Source: Pleurostoma richardsiae (Eukaryota > Ascomycota > Sordariomycetes > Calosphaeriales > Pleurostomataceae). Taken from it: a stretch of DNA of 64,000 bases. The DNA is taken from positions 238,844-302,843 of the forward strand of contig JANBVO010000042.1 in NCBI GenBank assembly GCA_030052745.1, written 5' to 3'. The notes under the pieces are model-generated. The model searched no databases and had not been told where the DNA came from. It was given only the letters and a program-made list of their open reading frames with translations. Of the stretch, positions 1 through 12,338 are shown one piece after another; positions within the stretch are counted from its first letter, which is position 1, and the number at the start of each line of letters is the position of its first letter. The position numbers were made by a program, and so were the translations under genes.

Positions 1-3000
1 CACTTCATCGGCAAGAAGATCAAGACTCATGAAGTCGAGCGGAGCACAGACAACCCCGATATTGCCACAGAAGATCAGGACAAAGCGCCAGAACCAGCAC
101 AGATGGACGACGGCGATGAGCTCGCCGGCCCTGTTGGCTCCAAAGTCACCGATTTCGAGAATCTTGACTTTGACGCGGAAGACGAGTCTCAGCTTCGGGC
201 AGCGGCTAGGGCGAATGCGCAGAATGCCATTGCCGAAGCGCAGCAGAAGGCGAGGGCATTCAATCAGGAATCGGCGCTCGACGAGGAGGGCGAGATGAAC
301 TTCCAAAACCCAACAGGCATGGGCGACGTCGAAATCGAGCAGCCGAAGCTGCTCAACGCTCAGCTCAAGGAGTACCAGCTCAAGGGTCTCAATTGGCTCG
401 TCAACTTGTATGAGCAGGGAATCAACGGCATCCTAGCCGACGAAATGGGTCTCGGGAAGACCGTCCAGTCTATTTCCGTCATGGCTTACCTCGCAGAGAA
501 GTACGATATCTGGGGTCCCTATCTGGTCGTCGCCCCGGCTTCTACGTTGCATAACTGGGAGCAGGAGATAAGGAAGTTCGTTCCTGAATTCAAGGTCTTA
601 CCGTATTGGGGCAGTGCCCCCGATCGGAAGACACTACGGAAATTCTGGGACCGGAAACATGGCACATACAAAAAGGAAGCCAGCTTCCATGTCATGGTTA
701 CTTCCTACCAGTTGGTTGTCTCCGACAATGCGTACTTCCAGAAGATGAAGTGGCAATATATGATCCTTGACGAAGCACAGGCTATCAAGAGCTCGCAGAG
801 CTCCCGTTGGAAGTGCCTGCTGGGTTTCCATTGTCGAAACCGCCTCCTTCTCACCGGCACGCCCATTCAGAACAATATGCAGGAACTGTGGGCTCTCTTG
901 CACTTCATTATGCCGTCTCTCTTTGACTCACATGATGAGTTCAGCGAGTGGTTCTCAAAGGACATCGAGTCCCATGCGCAAAGCAATACCAAACTCAACG
1001 AAGACCAGCTCAAGCGTCTTCACATGATCCTCAAGCCGTTTATGCTCCGTCGTGTCAAGAAGCACGTGCAGAAGGAGCTTGGCGACAAGATTGAATTGGA
1101 CGTCTTCTGCGATCTTACCTACCGCCAGCGCGCCTATTATTCCAACCTGCGCAACCAAATCAGCATTATGGATCTGATTGAGAAAGCTACCACAGGTGAC
1201 GATAGCGACTCGGGCACGCTCATGAACCTGGTTATGCAGTTCCGTAAGGTCTGCAACCACCCAGACCTGTTCGAGCGGGCCGAGACGACCTCGCCATTTT
1301 CCTGTGGGTATTTCGCGGAGACAGCATCGTTTCTTCGAGAGGGCAATAACGTGGCTGTCGGGTACTCGACGCGAAACATCATCCAGTACGAGCTCCCAAG
1401 GCTGGTCTGGCGTGACGGAGGCAGGCTTCATAAGCCCGGGGCCGACAACGCGAAGGCCGGCTTCCGGAACAAGTATCTTGACCACATGATGAACATATGG
1501 ACGCCAGATAACATTCGTGGCAGTGTCCAGGATACTGGTTCCTTCTCCTGGCTGCGCTTTGCAGACGCCAGCCCGGGAGAGGTGTATCATGCCAGTCACC
1601 AGGACGTGTTTGCCCGTGCTACTGAACTCGCACGGAGGGCTGAGCGCCTCGGTGCTATGAATGTGGCATACGATGAGGAGGACAGTGCATTCACTCCGGC
1701 CCATGCCCTCTTTCAGATTGTGGAACGGGCGGACCGCAGGCCTCTGGCTGACATAACCGCCGAAGGTGTGCTCAAGAGTCTCATGAATGTCTCCCGGTCT
1801 GCATTTTCCGATTGTGGCCTCGGCCGCCTCGAGCAAGCTGGACGGCCTGGTGCATCGGCACCGCCCATCGAAGTTGTATGCAGTAGTCGCGGGGCGAACA
1901 TCGAGCGCGAGGACACCCTATTCAATGTGCCCATGCGCCGCGCCCTCTATGGACCTAATTTGGTCGAGGAGAAAGCGCTCATCCTGCAGAAGGTGCGGCC
2001 AGAGAAGTATCCGCCAACGAAGCTACTGCCAGCACCCGATAATGAGAAGAAGCGGTTCAACAATATTGAGGTCCCTTCGATGCGTCGGTTCGTCACGGAC
2101 TCAGGTAAGCTCGCGAAACTCGACGAGCTACTCTTCAAGCTCAAAGAAGGCGGTCACCGCGTACTCTTGTACTTCCAGATGACTCGCATGATCGATCTGA
2201 TGGAGGAATATTTGACCTATCGCAACTACAAGTTCTGTCGTCTCGATGGGTCAACGAAGTTAGAAGATCGAAGAGATACTGTGCACGACTTTCAAACGCG
2301 GCCTGAGATCTTCATCTTCCTGTTATCTACTCGTGCTGGTGGTCTCGGTATAAACCTGACGTCAGCCGACACCGTTATCTTCTACGATTCCGACTGGAAT
2401 CCCACGATCGACTCACAGGCCATGGATCGTGCGCATCGTCTCGGTCAGACGAGGCAGGTCACGGTCTATCGTCTCATCACGCGCGGCACCATCGAGGAGC
2501 GCATTCGCAAGCGCGCGTTACAGAAGGAAGAGGTGCAGCGAGTGGTCATCCAGGGAGGTGGTGCCGGTGCCGGCGTCGACTTCTCCGGCCGTCGCGCTCC
2601 AGAGAACCGCAATAAGGACATAGCCATGTGGCTCGCCGACGATGACGACGCGGTGGAGAAAATGATCGAGCGGCGAGAGAAGGAGCTCCTTGAAAGTGGG
2701 GAGTCTGAGAAGAAGAAAAAGAGTAGCAAGCGTAAGAGAGTCGCTGACACGAGCGGTACTGGTGTCAGCCTCGATGACATGTATCACGAAGGTAAGGAGG
2801 CCATCCCGTTCTCGTTGGGCGTGTTATCGCGACTGTAGCTGTGAGGTGATACTGACGCAATCATCTTCTAGGCGAAGGCCATTTCGATGATAAACCGTCA
2901 GGTACCGCAACGCCGGTGGCGGATGGGGATGCGCGAGCCGGCAAACGAAAGCGCCCAAGTGGTAGTAAGAAAGCGAAGACGGCGAAGCAGCGGCTAGCGA

Positions 3001-3023
3001 TCGCCGACGGCGAGGTCGATTGA
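1..3023 (+). CDS. INO80: INO80 chromatin-remodelling ATPase, C-terminal part (5' end outside window)
   Basis: This is the Snf2-family ATPase subunit of the INO80 nucleosome-remodelling complex (nuclear; slides nucleosomes and exchanges H2A.Z). The reading frame is open from base 1, so the gene starts upstream. Exons are 1-2791 and 2872-3023, with an 80-nt intron (GTAAGG...TTCTAG, branch ACTGAC). The window encodes about 980 residues. Counting from base 1, Walker A DEMGLGKT is near residue 147, the INO80-type DEAQ box near 257 and [10 protein letters not shown] near 283. A long insertion of about 300 residues separates the two RecA lobes. Lobe 2 has [10 protein letters not shown] near 776 and DRAHRLGQ near 809. 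The split ATPase with a large insertion and DEAQ rather than DEAH separates INO80 from SWI2 and CHD relatives. The tail is Lys/Arg-rich, and exon 2 adds about 50 basic residues. Identity is secure; only the N-terminus is missing. Confidence 0.96.
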
Positions 3024-3472
3024 GCGGCGAGCCTCTTCGTTATAAGAAAACGACGAGAGCTTGTAGGATTGTGTTCTATTGTGCGGTTCGTTTACATGAA
3101 GATCGTTGAAAGTCGAACCATGGTTGGCGTTTAAGGCATAAAAGGGGGCAGACATAAACTGGCAGTGGAGGCAAGCGGAGGGGCCTCAGGATCGATCATG
3201 CATGGCAAATGTACATTAGAAATTAGACAGGCCGTGCTAACGCTGAAAGGACCTTGCCACATACATGACAGCCTCTTATCACAAGCCGCGTTAGGACTGG
3301 TGAGGTGAAATTTGGGACCGCCTCGAGAAGGACCCATGATATTGCTTTATTTCGAAGCGATGATAGTCGGATGGTCCATGTCCCCGCATTATCAAACTTG
3401 GAACAGCCTCATTGCCGGAGCACATGATCCTGGACCAACTATCACCGGCGAGCACTCTCGTCGTAACTCCAC
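3024..3472. other. Intergenic, convergent 3' ends
   Basis: A 449-bp gap between the stop of INO80 (+) and the stop of the promethin-like gene (-). It must hold both 3' UTRs and terminators. I see no conserved reading frame, RNA gene or repeat in it. Confidence 0.6.
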
Positions 3473-4039
3473 CTAACCTCCGTAGAGCCCTCCCTGCCCT
3501 CCATCCTCCCGCTTCAACAACGCCGATTCTCCGCTCTCGTTACCACTGACACCCCAGTCTCCGCCCTCGGCATGCTTGACTCCGGTCGGGACCACGCGGT
3601 AGTAGCACCACTGTGCGACGAGGAAGCTCGCGGCGCCCCAAGACCAGAGCAGCAGTGCGGCACCGAAGGAGACGCAGAGGGCGGGAATGAGCACTATTGC
3701 GGCGACGCCAATCCAGAAGAGAGAGAAGAGCAGCGCGGTGGCGAGAGCGAAGGTTACGGTCGAGAGGGCGAAAGAGGCGAACAGGAGGAGAGGGAGGAAG
3801 GAAAGGAGGAGCTGTGAGGCGATGAAGCTCTGTATGAAAGAGGAAGCAGGGTGGCAAGCGTCAACGGGATTGCTTGGCTGAGAGGGACAGGACGATGCAC
3901 GTACGAAGAGAAGCGGCCGCTCTGTTGCGAAGGCCCGCGTGTTATTCCATGCTTGCTGCCGGGCGGCGGGGTTGACGACACGGTCGGCTTGCCGTTGCGT
4001 GAAGGCGATGGCGCCGATGGCATAGTCCGAGATGGCCAT
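3473..4039 (-). CDS. Promethin/LDO-like lipid-droplet membrane protein
   Basis: Predicted small integral membrane protein of the promethin (LDAF1/Ldo16) type. Relatives act with seipin at ER-lipid-droplet contact sites. The ATG is at 4039-4037. The frame is open throughout (188 codons), but an excellent 75-nt intron lies inside it at 3904-3830 (GTACGT...CATACAG, branch TTGAC, phase 0). Splicing gives about 163 residues and joins RPLLF directly to SFIASQLLLSFLPLLLF, as family members read. The core is two long hydrophobic hairpins between about residues 45 and 125, ending in AQWCYYRVVPTG. A charged soluble tail follows. Family assignment is from the hydrophobic pattern and remembered homologues, so moderate. 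It converges on INO80. The in-frame intron means a retained-intron form would still translate. Confidence 0.62.
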   Translation of the reverse strand: MAISDYAIGAIAFTQRQADRVVNPAARQQAWNNTRAFATERPLLFVRASSCPSQPSNPVDACHPASSFIQSFIASQLLLSFLPLLLFASFALSTVTFALATALLFSLFWIGVAAIVLIPALCVSFGAALLLWSWGAASFLVAQWCYYRVVPTGVKHAEGGDWGVSGNESGESALLKREDGGQGGLYGG

Positions 4040-5305
4040 AGGCTTATGAAACTCTCGTCTTGTTCGATTGCTTGTTTCGACGCGTTGTTCTTCCGGGACC
4101 GGGCGACGTTCGCCTCCGGTGTCTGACTGCGATGTCTTGATCTATACGTTACGCGAGACAAACCCCTAAAAGGGGCCTTCAGGGCTTGCGGAGACTAACT
4201 TGCGAACGGCGAGGGCGTGGGTTGGCATCATCGTGGACGCCAACATAGCATGTGAGCTCGATCTGCGATTGGAGGTCGGCGGTTTGATGGAACGGCGTTA
4301 ACTCTCCCCGATCCAAGCCAATGAGCCTCAAGACGCCTAAGTTGTGGCTTCAGCCACATCTCGGTACACTGCTCTACTGTGGTACCGCACGATGAGATGG
4401 CACATGGAACTTTCAAAATACATGTTACAGGAGGCATTCATCATCCAGGTTTAGTATTCCCACCCGTCAGCATCCCATAGTGGCACGCTTTGAAAATCCT
4501 GCAATCTTAAGCAGCCTGGCACCATCCTGACCTTAGTGGTCCCGCCCAGTGACTGTCGCGCAGGTCTTGCTTGAATAGAGCATAAAAGCGCCAGCGACGA
4601 TGAAACTGCCTTCACTCGGCAAGAGCCCCTCCCACAGCCAAAGACCCATCTTGCAGTGACTAGGCCTGATAAGGAGTGACGCAAAGAGTCCCCACTTGTA
4701 GATTGATGAAGGTATCTTCATCTCCATCTCCATGTCGGCAGCAGCTCCAGCCTACCTTTTGAAGTTGAGACATTTACCCTATATGTACATATGTACACAG
4801 TGATCGCTCGTCGTAGGCTCTAAGAGGGCACCAGAAGAGTCTCACGGACAACGTAGCCCTAGTGCCATGTACCATTAGATTCAGAGACGAAAACATACTG
4901 CGTACCGCTTTTCGATAACAGAGAGGCCATCCCGGGAGAAGAGACGAGATGGACTTATACCTAGATGTAGTGTTGGAGAGAAAAGAGAAGAATTCCATTA
5001 AACTAGACTATGCCTGACCTCGGGAACATACACACACGATAAGTCATTGTCGCGCGCGGTTTATCAATCCAAGTGTCGCGAGGGAAAAGAACGCCATGCA
5101 TAGATACAACATCCCTGACCCAACGGCGCGCCTGCTATGCAGTTCGAGCGCGGTGTCATTCCATACACAGACGGGAACCTCCTGCCTTTTTGTTCCTGTC
5201 CAGATGTGGCATCGTACCTAAAACACTGTCTGACCTCGGCCTCATACGCACTACCCATGTACATACAACTAGACCAAGCAGCCAATGGCCCTAACCACAA
5301 GGAAT
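4040..5305. other. Intergenic, no gene recognised
   Basis: About 1.27 kb between the promethin-like start and the GH72 stop, both on the minus strand. It should contain the promoter of the former and the 3' UTR of the latter. Several 60-80 codon open frames exist on both strands, but none has homology, a good start context or splice partners. No tRNA or repeat seen. Confidence 0.55.
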
Positions 5306-6965
5306 CTACAGCAGCACCATCGACGCTCCGACACCCATGGCGACGAAAAGATACAAGCCGATGGCCATGTCGCCAAGCTTGAACACATTCTTCATCGGTA
5401 CGGGAGCAGCAACGTTGCTGCTGGCGGCACTTGAGCTTCCAGCGGTAGCGGTAGCGGCAACGCTGTTCGCGGCACTAGCGCTAGCTAGCGATGCCGAGCA
5501 GCTCGACGCGACGGAGGCACTGGTGACGACAGCCTGGCCATCGGAGTCGCAGGCGTACGACTGGGAGTTCTGGCTTCGGTAGTAGGCGTCTAGGACATAG
5601 CCTAGCTTCTCGGTATCATTGCACATAGAGAAGGATCCATAGACGCCAGTAGAGACGTTGGTGTTAATGCCAGCACAGCTGTCCGCGTCCTCACCGCAGA
5701 TGTAGCTGAAGATGTCACCGTAGGCCGACACGTTCAATCCCGAAGCGGGGACGCAGGTCAGAGTCGAGTACATGCAAGCACAGAGATCGGCATCGGGCGT
5801 GGGCGGAAGGGAGTTCGAGGCAGCCCAGTCGCTTGACACGCTCGGGCAGGACTGAGGAGAGTTGGTGGCAGTGTAGGCGCTCATGGCGGTAGAGCTAGGC
5901 GTCGCAGAGGCGATCCTGGTGGACAGAGCATTGTAATCGGCCAAGGTAGATGCCTTCCCGCCGGAGACGCTGACAAGGCCTGCGCCAAACCAGTCAGTAA
6001 CGGAGCAAAAAGAAAGGGAGTGTCAGAGGCTCAGGTGGTAACACGAACGTACCGTAGTCGTTGGCCTCCTCAAAGTACATGTACACGATACCGCCGGAGA
6101 TGACGCCCGTCATCTCGTCGGAGTAAAGAGCAGTCGTCTCCTCGAAGATACGCTTAGCAGCACCACCCTGGGTGTTGCAGCCATACTCCGCGAAGAAGAC
6201 AGGGACCGAGTAATTTGCGAAGAAGTCGACCTGGGCCTTGTATCCGGAGCCTTCGAAGGTGTTCTCACCGCACCACTCATAGATATTGTAACCCCAGTAG
6301 TCGATGGCCGAGTCCTGATCACCGCAGTTGAAATACTGGGCAATATTGGCACGGATGTCAGCGTCGTCGTTAGCAGCATAACCGACACCCATCCAGCGGC
6401 CGCCCTTAGAGGTGATGTATGCCTTAGTGTCGCGGACGGCGGCCTTGACGAAAGCAGACGCATCAGTGTTGGAGGCGTTGTTGGTGACTTCGTTACCGGC
6501 AAAGAAGCCAATGACGTTGTCGTACTGGCTCAGCTCATCCACAACGGCGGTGTATCGGGCGTACAGCTCGGTGTCCCAGGCAGGGGAGTCACGGTTGATG
6601 GACAAGCTGGGCTGGCTCAGGTCAGAGATGACGTAAATGCCGGCGTCGTTGAGCAATGACATGCATTCCGAGTGGTCCGCGGTGGGATCAATAGCATAGG
6701 TCCGGATAGTATTGGTGCCCAGTGCCTGCAGTAGAGGAATGTCGCGCTTGCAGCTTGTGGAGTCGGCAAGAGGGTCGACGAAGCTGGTGCCAGTGGTGGT
6801 GCCACCAGCACCGGTGTCCTGCTGGTAAGCGACACCTTTGATGAAGAACTGGGTGCCGTTCTCGTAGAAGAGCTTGGTGCCCTTCATGACGATTGGCTGC
6901 AAACTAGCGGCAGAGACCTGGCCCAGAATGGCCAGGGAGGCAACGAGAGATCTGGAGAAGGCCAT
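5306..6965 (-). CDS. GPI-anchored 1,3-beta-glucanosyltransferase, GH72 with X8 domain (Gel/Gas family)
   Basis: Cell-wall enzyme that cuts and re-joins beta-1,3-glucan chains at the outer plasma membrane. Exons are 6965-6053 and 5979-5306, with a 73-nt intron 6052-5980 (GTACGT...GCGCAG), giving 528 residues. I chose the ATG at 6965 because it opens a signal peptide ([19 protein letters not shown]); an upstream in-frame start would bury it. The GH72 catalytic domain spans about 22-330, with the acid/base Glu159 in [10 protein letters not shown] and the nucleophile Glu260 in FFAEYGC. A Cys-rich X8/CBM43 module follows, then an Ala/Ser-rich linker and a C-terminal hydrophobic tail typical of GPI attachment. 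The X8 module places it with the GAS1/GEL4-like branch rather than the X8-less branch. Intact. Confidence 0.95.
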
Positions 6966-9900
6966 CCTGGCTACGCGTCGTGGCAATTGAGTTGTGGTTC
7001 CCTGCGTGCTGTAATGAAGTCCTTGATGCCTCTTGAAATGATGGATGCACCACAGCGATTGGGGTGATATTCCGCAAGACAAGCACAACCGGAGTCGGCG
7101 GGTTGAAGAGTGCCCGGCTGACAACGAGTGATTTCAACGGGTTGGTATGTCGAGTGGGAGGTGAAGTCGGTGATGCGTCCTTGGGTCCGGGTTCCAAAGG
7201 AGGATAGGAGTTAACTGTTTCAACGAGAGTGCGAAGGGCGGCGGCGAAACGAGAGGGCGGGAGCAGTGTGCAAGTCCTCCCGAGATCCAAAGGGGGCCTT
7301 CTTCTCTCCAATAGATGAAGTTAAGGAGACGAAGTAGGGAAGAAAAGAAGGAGAGAAAGAGCGAGAGCAACAGATGGTTGTTGTGGATTGTTTCTTGGTC
7401 AAGAGTGAAGGGGGATGGACAGGAGTTGGAATGGATGGCGACAATAATATGAAGAAAACGCCTGCAGAAAGGGATGGCCTGGATCTTGCTCTGCCCGGCT
7501 GATGGATCACGGATCACGGATCACGGAGGACAGAGGGCAAGCAGGGAAACAGCCAGGCCCTCCCAATCAGGGACGACCATATCAGGTTTGGCGCGTGTCG
7601 CAAGTCCCCCTTCTCCAAAACGGGTCCACCGCGAGATTTGCTGGCGAGGCGCAGCAACTGACCAGCATGCCGGTACTCGCACGGTACAAGCCTGCGCGCA
7701 CTGGCTTTCGCATCCCCTGAAAGTACCTCCGCAGTAGCTCCAAAGTCCCATCGTCATCTCGCATGGCCGCTCAATTGACCCCACCAGCGTACACAGTGCA
7801 AGCCTCGTTCATAATTGCACCGTAAACATCCTGTTAGGGACTTTCGCCTGCTGTCTGCGTTGGTGCTAATATCAATAACCAGCTCTTTGTGTCTGCTGGC
7901 ACTGTGGCTGGTGACAAAGACCTGATACTGGTTTATTGGCGGTCCACTGACGCGCAGCGATGGACATCATCCACACCAACGAAAAAAGGGGGGTTCTCCA
8001 CCAATGAACCCTCTCTCGAGTGCTTCCCTCCTCCGTCTCTTAGCCCCTCCGACCCCATCGCCATCTTAGAGCCCCAAGATGTTCCAAGAATGCTGCCAAG
8101 AAATCATCAAATCCTGGGCACGCCACGCAGCCAATCTGTCCGTCCGCCTCTCCGCCAAAATCTCCTGTCTGACTCGTCCCCCTTTCCAGTCCCAAAGCCA
8201 ACACGGGACTCGTCACGTTGGATACTACTAGCAATCTCCAATCCACCATCCAGGCAAAACGGAAAGACCGGCGGCGGGCACTGCCGACCAGTGACTGACA
8301 GCTGGCCCGGTCACTCTGCCTGCTGGTGGTGCTCGGGAATTGCGGACCAGGTCATGGACGCGCGTCACTTCGCTGGAGACTCGTATTTCCCCCATCGCGC
8401 CCGGCCCCGGCTGGCGGTGATGGGCTCTCACCTCTTTTGGGCCGGACAAGGGAAGAAGAATGTTCGTGGTGCTGCTAATATCGCTGCCGTACCAACCGCA
8501 TTTCATCGAAGCCTGCGCCTTGCCCCGAGCCATTACGATGAACGCTTAAATCTCTCATAGGCTTTGCCCACCTCATACAGAACGGCGTCCCAGAGCTCGT
8601 ATATCTCCCACCAGATCGTCCTCAGGGGGCTACACATTGTGCCCGTAGTTCGCAGGCCTGGGGTTGAGACGGGCAAAGGCGAGGGCGAGGACGGGCAAAG
8701 ACAGGTCTTGCTGACGCAAGATATAGTCTCAAGAGTAAAGTCCGCATGCGCATACCATTTCCATTGATTACCCACTCCACTGGAGGAGTGCAAGGGATAT
8801 ATATGTCTTCTCTTCTATCTGTGTCGTCGAGCGTCTGTCATCCGTCTGCCCGCAGCCCCGCCACCCTTGGCACAGCCATCATCCTGACCTGTGTCATTCC
8901 TTGTTGGTGTGGTGACAAGCGTGGTCAAGTGCAAAGTCCAAAGGCGGCAGCGCTGACCAAACAGTCAGCCGTGACAAGGTTTGGAGAGTGCCTAACGTAT
9001 TCTCCTGCCTGCACCCGTGATGACTAGGCGTCTCGGAGAGACTACATTGTTGGAGGGCCCAGACTGTCTGTCCCGACCAGCCGCTCCAGTCCGGAGACGA
9101 CGTCACCGCGTCCAGGTCTTGGCGGCCGGCTGCCGTTTGCCGCCTGCCGGCACCATCCCCGTCTGCCGCGGACCTCATCCCACAGGCGCAATCTAGGCAA
9201 GGTAGAGAGGCAAAGAGGTACACCTGTGGAATCACTCAAGGGATATCCCAACCCGACAGCCCCGACAAGCGCACAATGGCAGAGTAGGCATGCTTGACAT
9301 GCGAGGTAAAACCGCCGAAGAAACATCAGATCCACGGGAAAGTCGTGTCGCGAAGCTTCCTCTCATCAACGTGAGGAGCGGATCTTCAGGGACTCGTTTC
9401 GCATCGTTTCACTGACCCACTACTGAAAATGCGCGACTCTTGTTGATCGATATAATCGGCATCTCGCAGCCTTCTTTCCTGACTCCTCGCGAGGGTTCGA
9501 AGGCCAGTCCTGGCTTCCGTCGCGGCTGTTTGTCGCCAAAGCGTGGTTCGTCGGGCCGCCGTCGCAAGCAACTTGCCCTGCGCCCGCTACAACCAATTAT
9601 AGCGGGAAAAGGAAGTTCAACGACACTCTTAAGTACGTCTCCACATCGTACTAGCCCACTGGGACCTGAGACCTCCAGGCTTGTTAAGCGTGTTATACTG
9701 TACAAGTGCAAGGTCCTGAGGACCCCCTGTTCAACGACCCCCCGCTGTCAGCGAACCATGTACGTGTTCGTACACAGACTGGCTAAGCTAACAGCTTATC
9801 TAAATGCATACAATTTGAAAGCTTGCCTAGCCTGTGCACCTCTCCAATATTAAGCACAGCAAGGATACGGAATGAAAGAGTGCAGTTTTCAAGGCCCCAG

Positions 9901-12338
9901 AACGGCCTCGCGGCGGGGGGACCTACAGGGAAGCCAGCTCAGTCAGTCAATGCGCAAAGGAATTCTCCATCGGATGGTAGGTAACTAAGTCCATCTCGAG
10001 CCTTACTCTCGGCCTTCCGTCGCCAAATCTCAAGCCAGCAGGCCGCGGCCCCTGTATTACCAAAACTGCTTAGTTGTCGTGGTTGTGACGGCTGTTGCGG
10101 GCCTGGTCGAGGTCCTCGCTGCTGCCACTGGACTTTGTGATCATGCAGCCATGTTCAGAGGCGGCACCACTCAGGTATGCCCTATTTGCCGTGCCCGATT
10201 TCGACACAGCACCGTTGCCGATAACATGAGTTTATGTTGAAATGGTAGTGTCTGATATCGTCCACGACACGGCGGTCATAGTGTTTCTCGGTTCAATCGC
10301 GGACTGAAACGTGCTGCTGCTCACGGGCCTGCCAGAGTCCGTAGATGAGACACCGTCGGGCGAGCCGCACAAGCAGGGTGAGCTCGCCTTTTCAATCGTC
10401 ACGATGTTTGATTGAGTCCTGATATATGACGAGATCCCATGGGAGCTTGTAGCATATGCGGGGCTAAGAGCACGACCATAGTAGTGCGCGATAGGCGTAC
10501 CTGGCAGGATAGAGAGCGACAGCACACTGGCACCAGACCTAGTGAGAGACTGTGACAATGTCTCCCAGGTCGACCTTGGGAGCGGCATGGATACCGTTTC
10601 TCACGTGCGCGGCCTTGAAAAGGTGACAGACACTCAGACACTTAAATTAGCAGACCCCGAGGAGCCTGTGACCGCGGCCGCAGCGCCAGGTGAGCAAAGA
10701 TGGTTTCGCGCCCGGGGAGTGTATGCTGTCCGACGCTGAAGCTGCCCACAGCTGGTACTGAATATTCATAACACTCTGTCAATTTAGTCTCAGGTATTCC
10801 GAATGAGCTATAAGCCTCGGTCAGGACTTGCTTGAGAAGCAGGCTAAGTATATGTCCTTCAGCCAAGAGTCGTGAGGGTGACTGACAACCCCAAGACCGC
10901 CGCTGACAGTTCTGACGATGCCTATGAAGTCTCGAACCAAAAGTCAAGTGCCGTAACTATAATCGACGAGAGCCGCCACGAGGAATAGTTAGTCAGGAAG
11001 ACTATGCTTAGCGTGCTGATGGTGGTGTATTTGCCTCAGACCCAGGAGAGGCTCCTTGGCCACTAATGTTGAAAACCAGGTTTACAAAGCCTCCCCTTTC
11101 TCTTCGACTCACAGCCTTTCAGGCAACCTCCTATTTGACTAGAAAGGATCCGAAAAGGAGCTTAAGTTCTACAGGAATCCTGGAATCAGCCCTCACGGAA
11201 GCCAAGTTGGGGAGTCGGTACCTATAAGTAGGAGGTCAGGGCCCAGTTTGCCCAAAGATAGGTAGACTGAAATCTACAGAAATTCAGACAACTAGTGAGT
11301 CCACATGGGAGCCTGTACATTACTAAAGACTAACAGTTTAAACTGAGTAGGGGACCGCTGATGTGCTCGAGTTCCTAAGGGATGTTGATAAGGTCTGCGA
11401 GCCAGAGAAAGTCCCATTTTCCAACGGTCGCCGCCCACCCTGAGGTCAACGAGCAGAACAGGGGTGATTCTAAATTCCACTGGCACATACAGGAAGAGGC
11501 CACCGCGGTCAGGGCTGTCTCATTCACAGAAAACTGAAGGGAAAAGGGAAGAGGCATGGCCAGAGGATTGTCGACGGAGACGACAGTGTAGGGTTGCTCT
11601 ACATTTATCAAGACAATCAGCCAGACCTATGTCAAACCTTCCCCACGATATCCTTCAATGTCATCGTTCTTTTCCAGGACATGTCGCATGGTACAAGCAG
11701 AAAGAACCCTCTCAATTCAGTATCATTATCCAAGAATTTATATGCATTAGATATCAACAATTACATCCAACGTCCTGCCATTTTGCCATCGAACTAGCAC
11801 ATGATAGATGATTGATTACCTTGCTACAAAATAACTCCAATCAGCAATTTATTTATTGCTTATACCCGCTGTGTCGGCCAGCATTGAATACCTAGCTTGA
11901 TGTGCTGTTGTTACCTAGCCATATTGATTACCGACGTTGTACTAAGAAGCTCGCCTCAACCGAGTCCCATAGCTAGTTAAGATATACTTACACCGCTATT
12001 CAAAACATTGATCGTGATCTCCAGGCGCTCGGAGCGCCAACGCCAGGCATAACCACGATGACGGGACGTCGCATTTGAAGTCACGGGCTCGCCAGATTGT
12101 TTACCTAGTCCCGGGTATGTTGGGAGGCTCCTAAGCACATTGCCTCACTAGCATTTATGATAAAGCTACCTCATAAAATTTGCAGACTCAGTGTCTCATT
12201 ATCCGGGTGTCTCGGCGAGAGATAGAAAGATAGCTGAGTAGTGTTGGCATTGCTAGTACGCTTGACTGCCCTCGTTCACTCTCCTGCCTCTCACTGCCTT
12301 GCTAGGAAGAGTCATCCGGACTCTACCGGCTCTCGTTT
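6966..12338. other. Large gene-poor interval
   Basis: About 5.4 kb without a supportable gene. The first 550 bp upstream of the GH72 start are pyrimidine-rich on the minus strand, typical of a long fungal 5' leader and promoter. Open frames at 7889-8560 (+), 9440-9853 (+) and 8894-9235 (-) lack domain similarity and have irregular composition. The minus-strand frames at 10947-10642 and 10588-10232 are Ser/Thr-rich and could be the remains of a secreted protein, but they do not join into a convincing model. I see no tRNA, transposase or long repeat. Confidence 0.5.
7504..7524. repeat. Short tandem repeat (GGATCAC)x3
   Basis: Three perfect head-to-tail copies of the 7-mer GGATCAC, upstream of the GH72 gene. 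Too short to call a minisatellite locus. It may be a replication-slippage tract or clustered factor sites. Confidence 0.8.

Noticed and set aside
955-1836. 293-codon minus-strand ORF
   Set aside because: Lies wholly antisense to the INO80 insertion region; composition follows the codon bias of the real gene on the other strand and no domain is recognisable.
7889-8560. 223-codon plus-strand ORF in the gene-poor interval
   Set aside because: No domain, irregular composition and no splice partners; treated as chance.
10232-10947. Ser/Thr-rich secreted-protein-like frames (minus)
   Set aside because: Suggestive composition only; two frames cannot be joined in phase with good splice sites and no signal peptide is visible.
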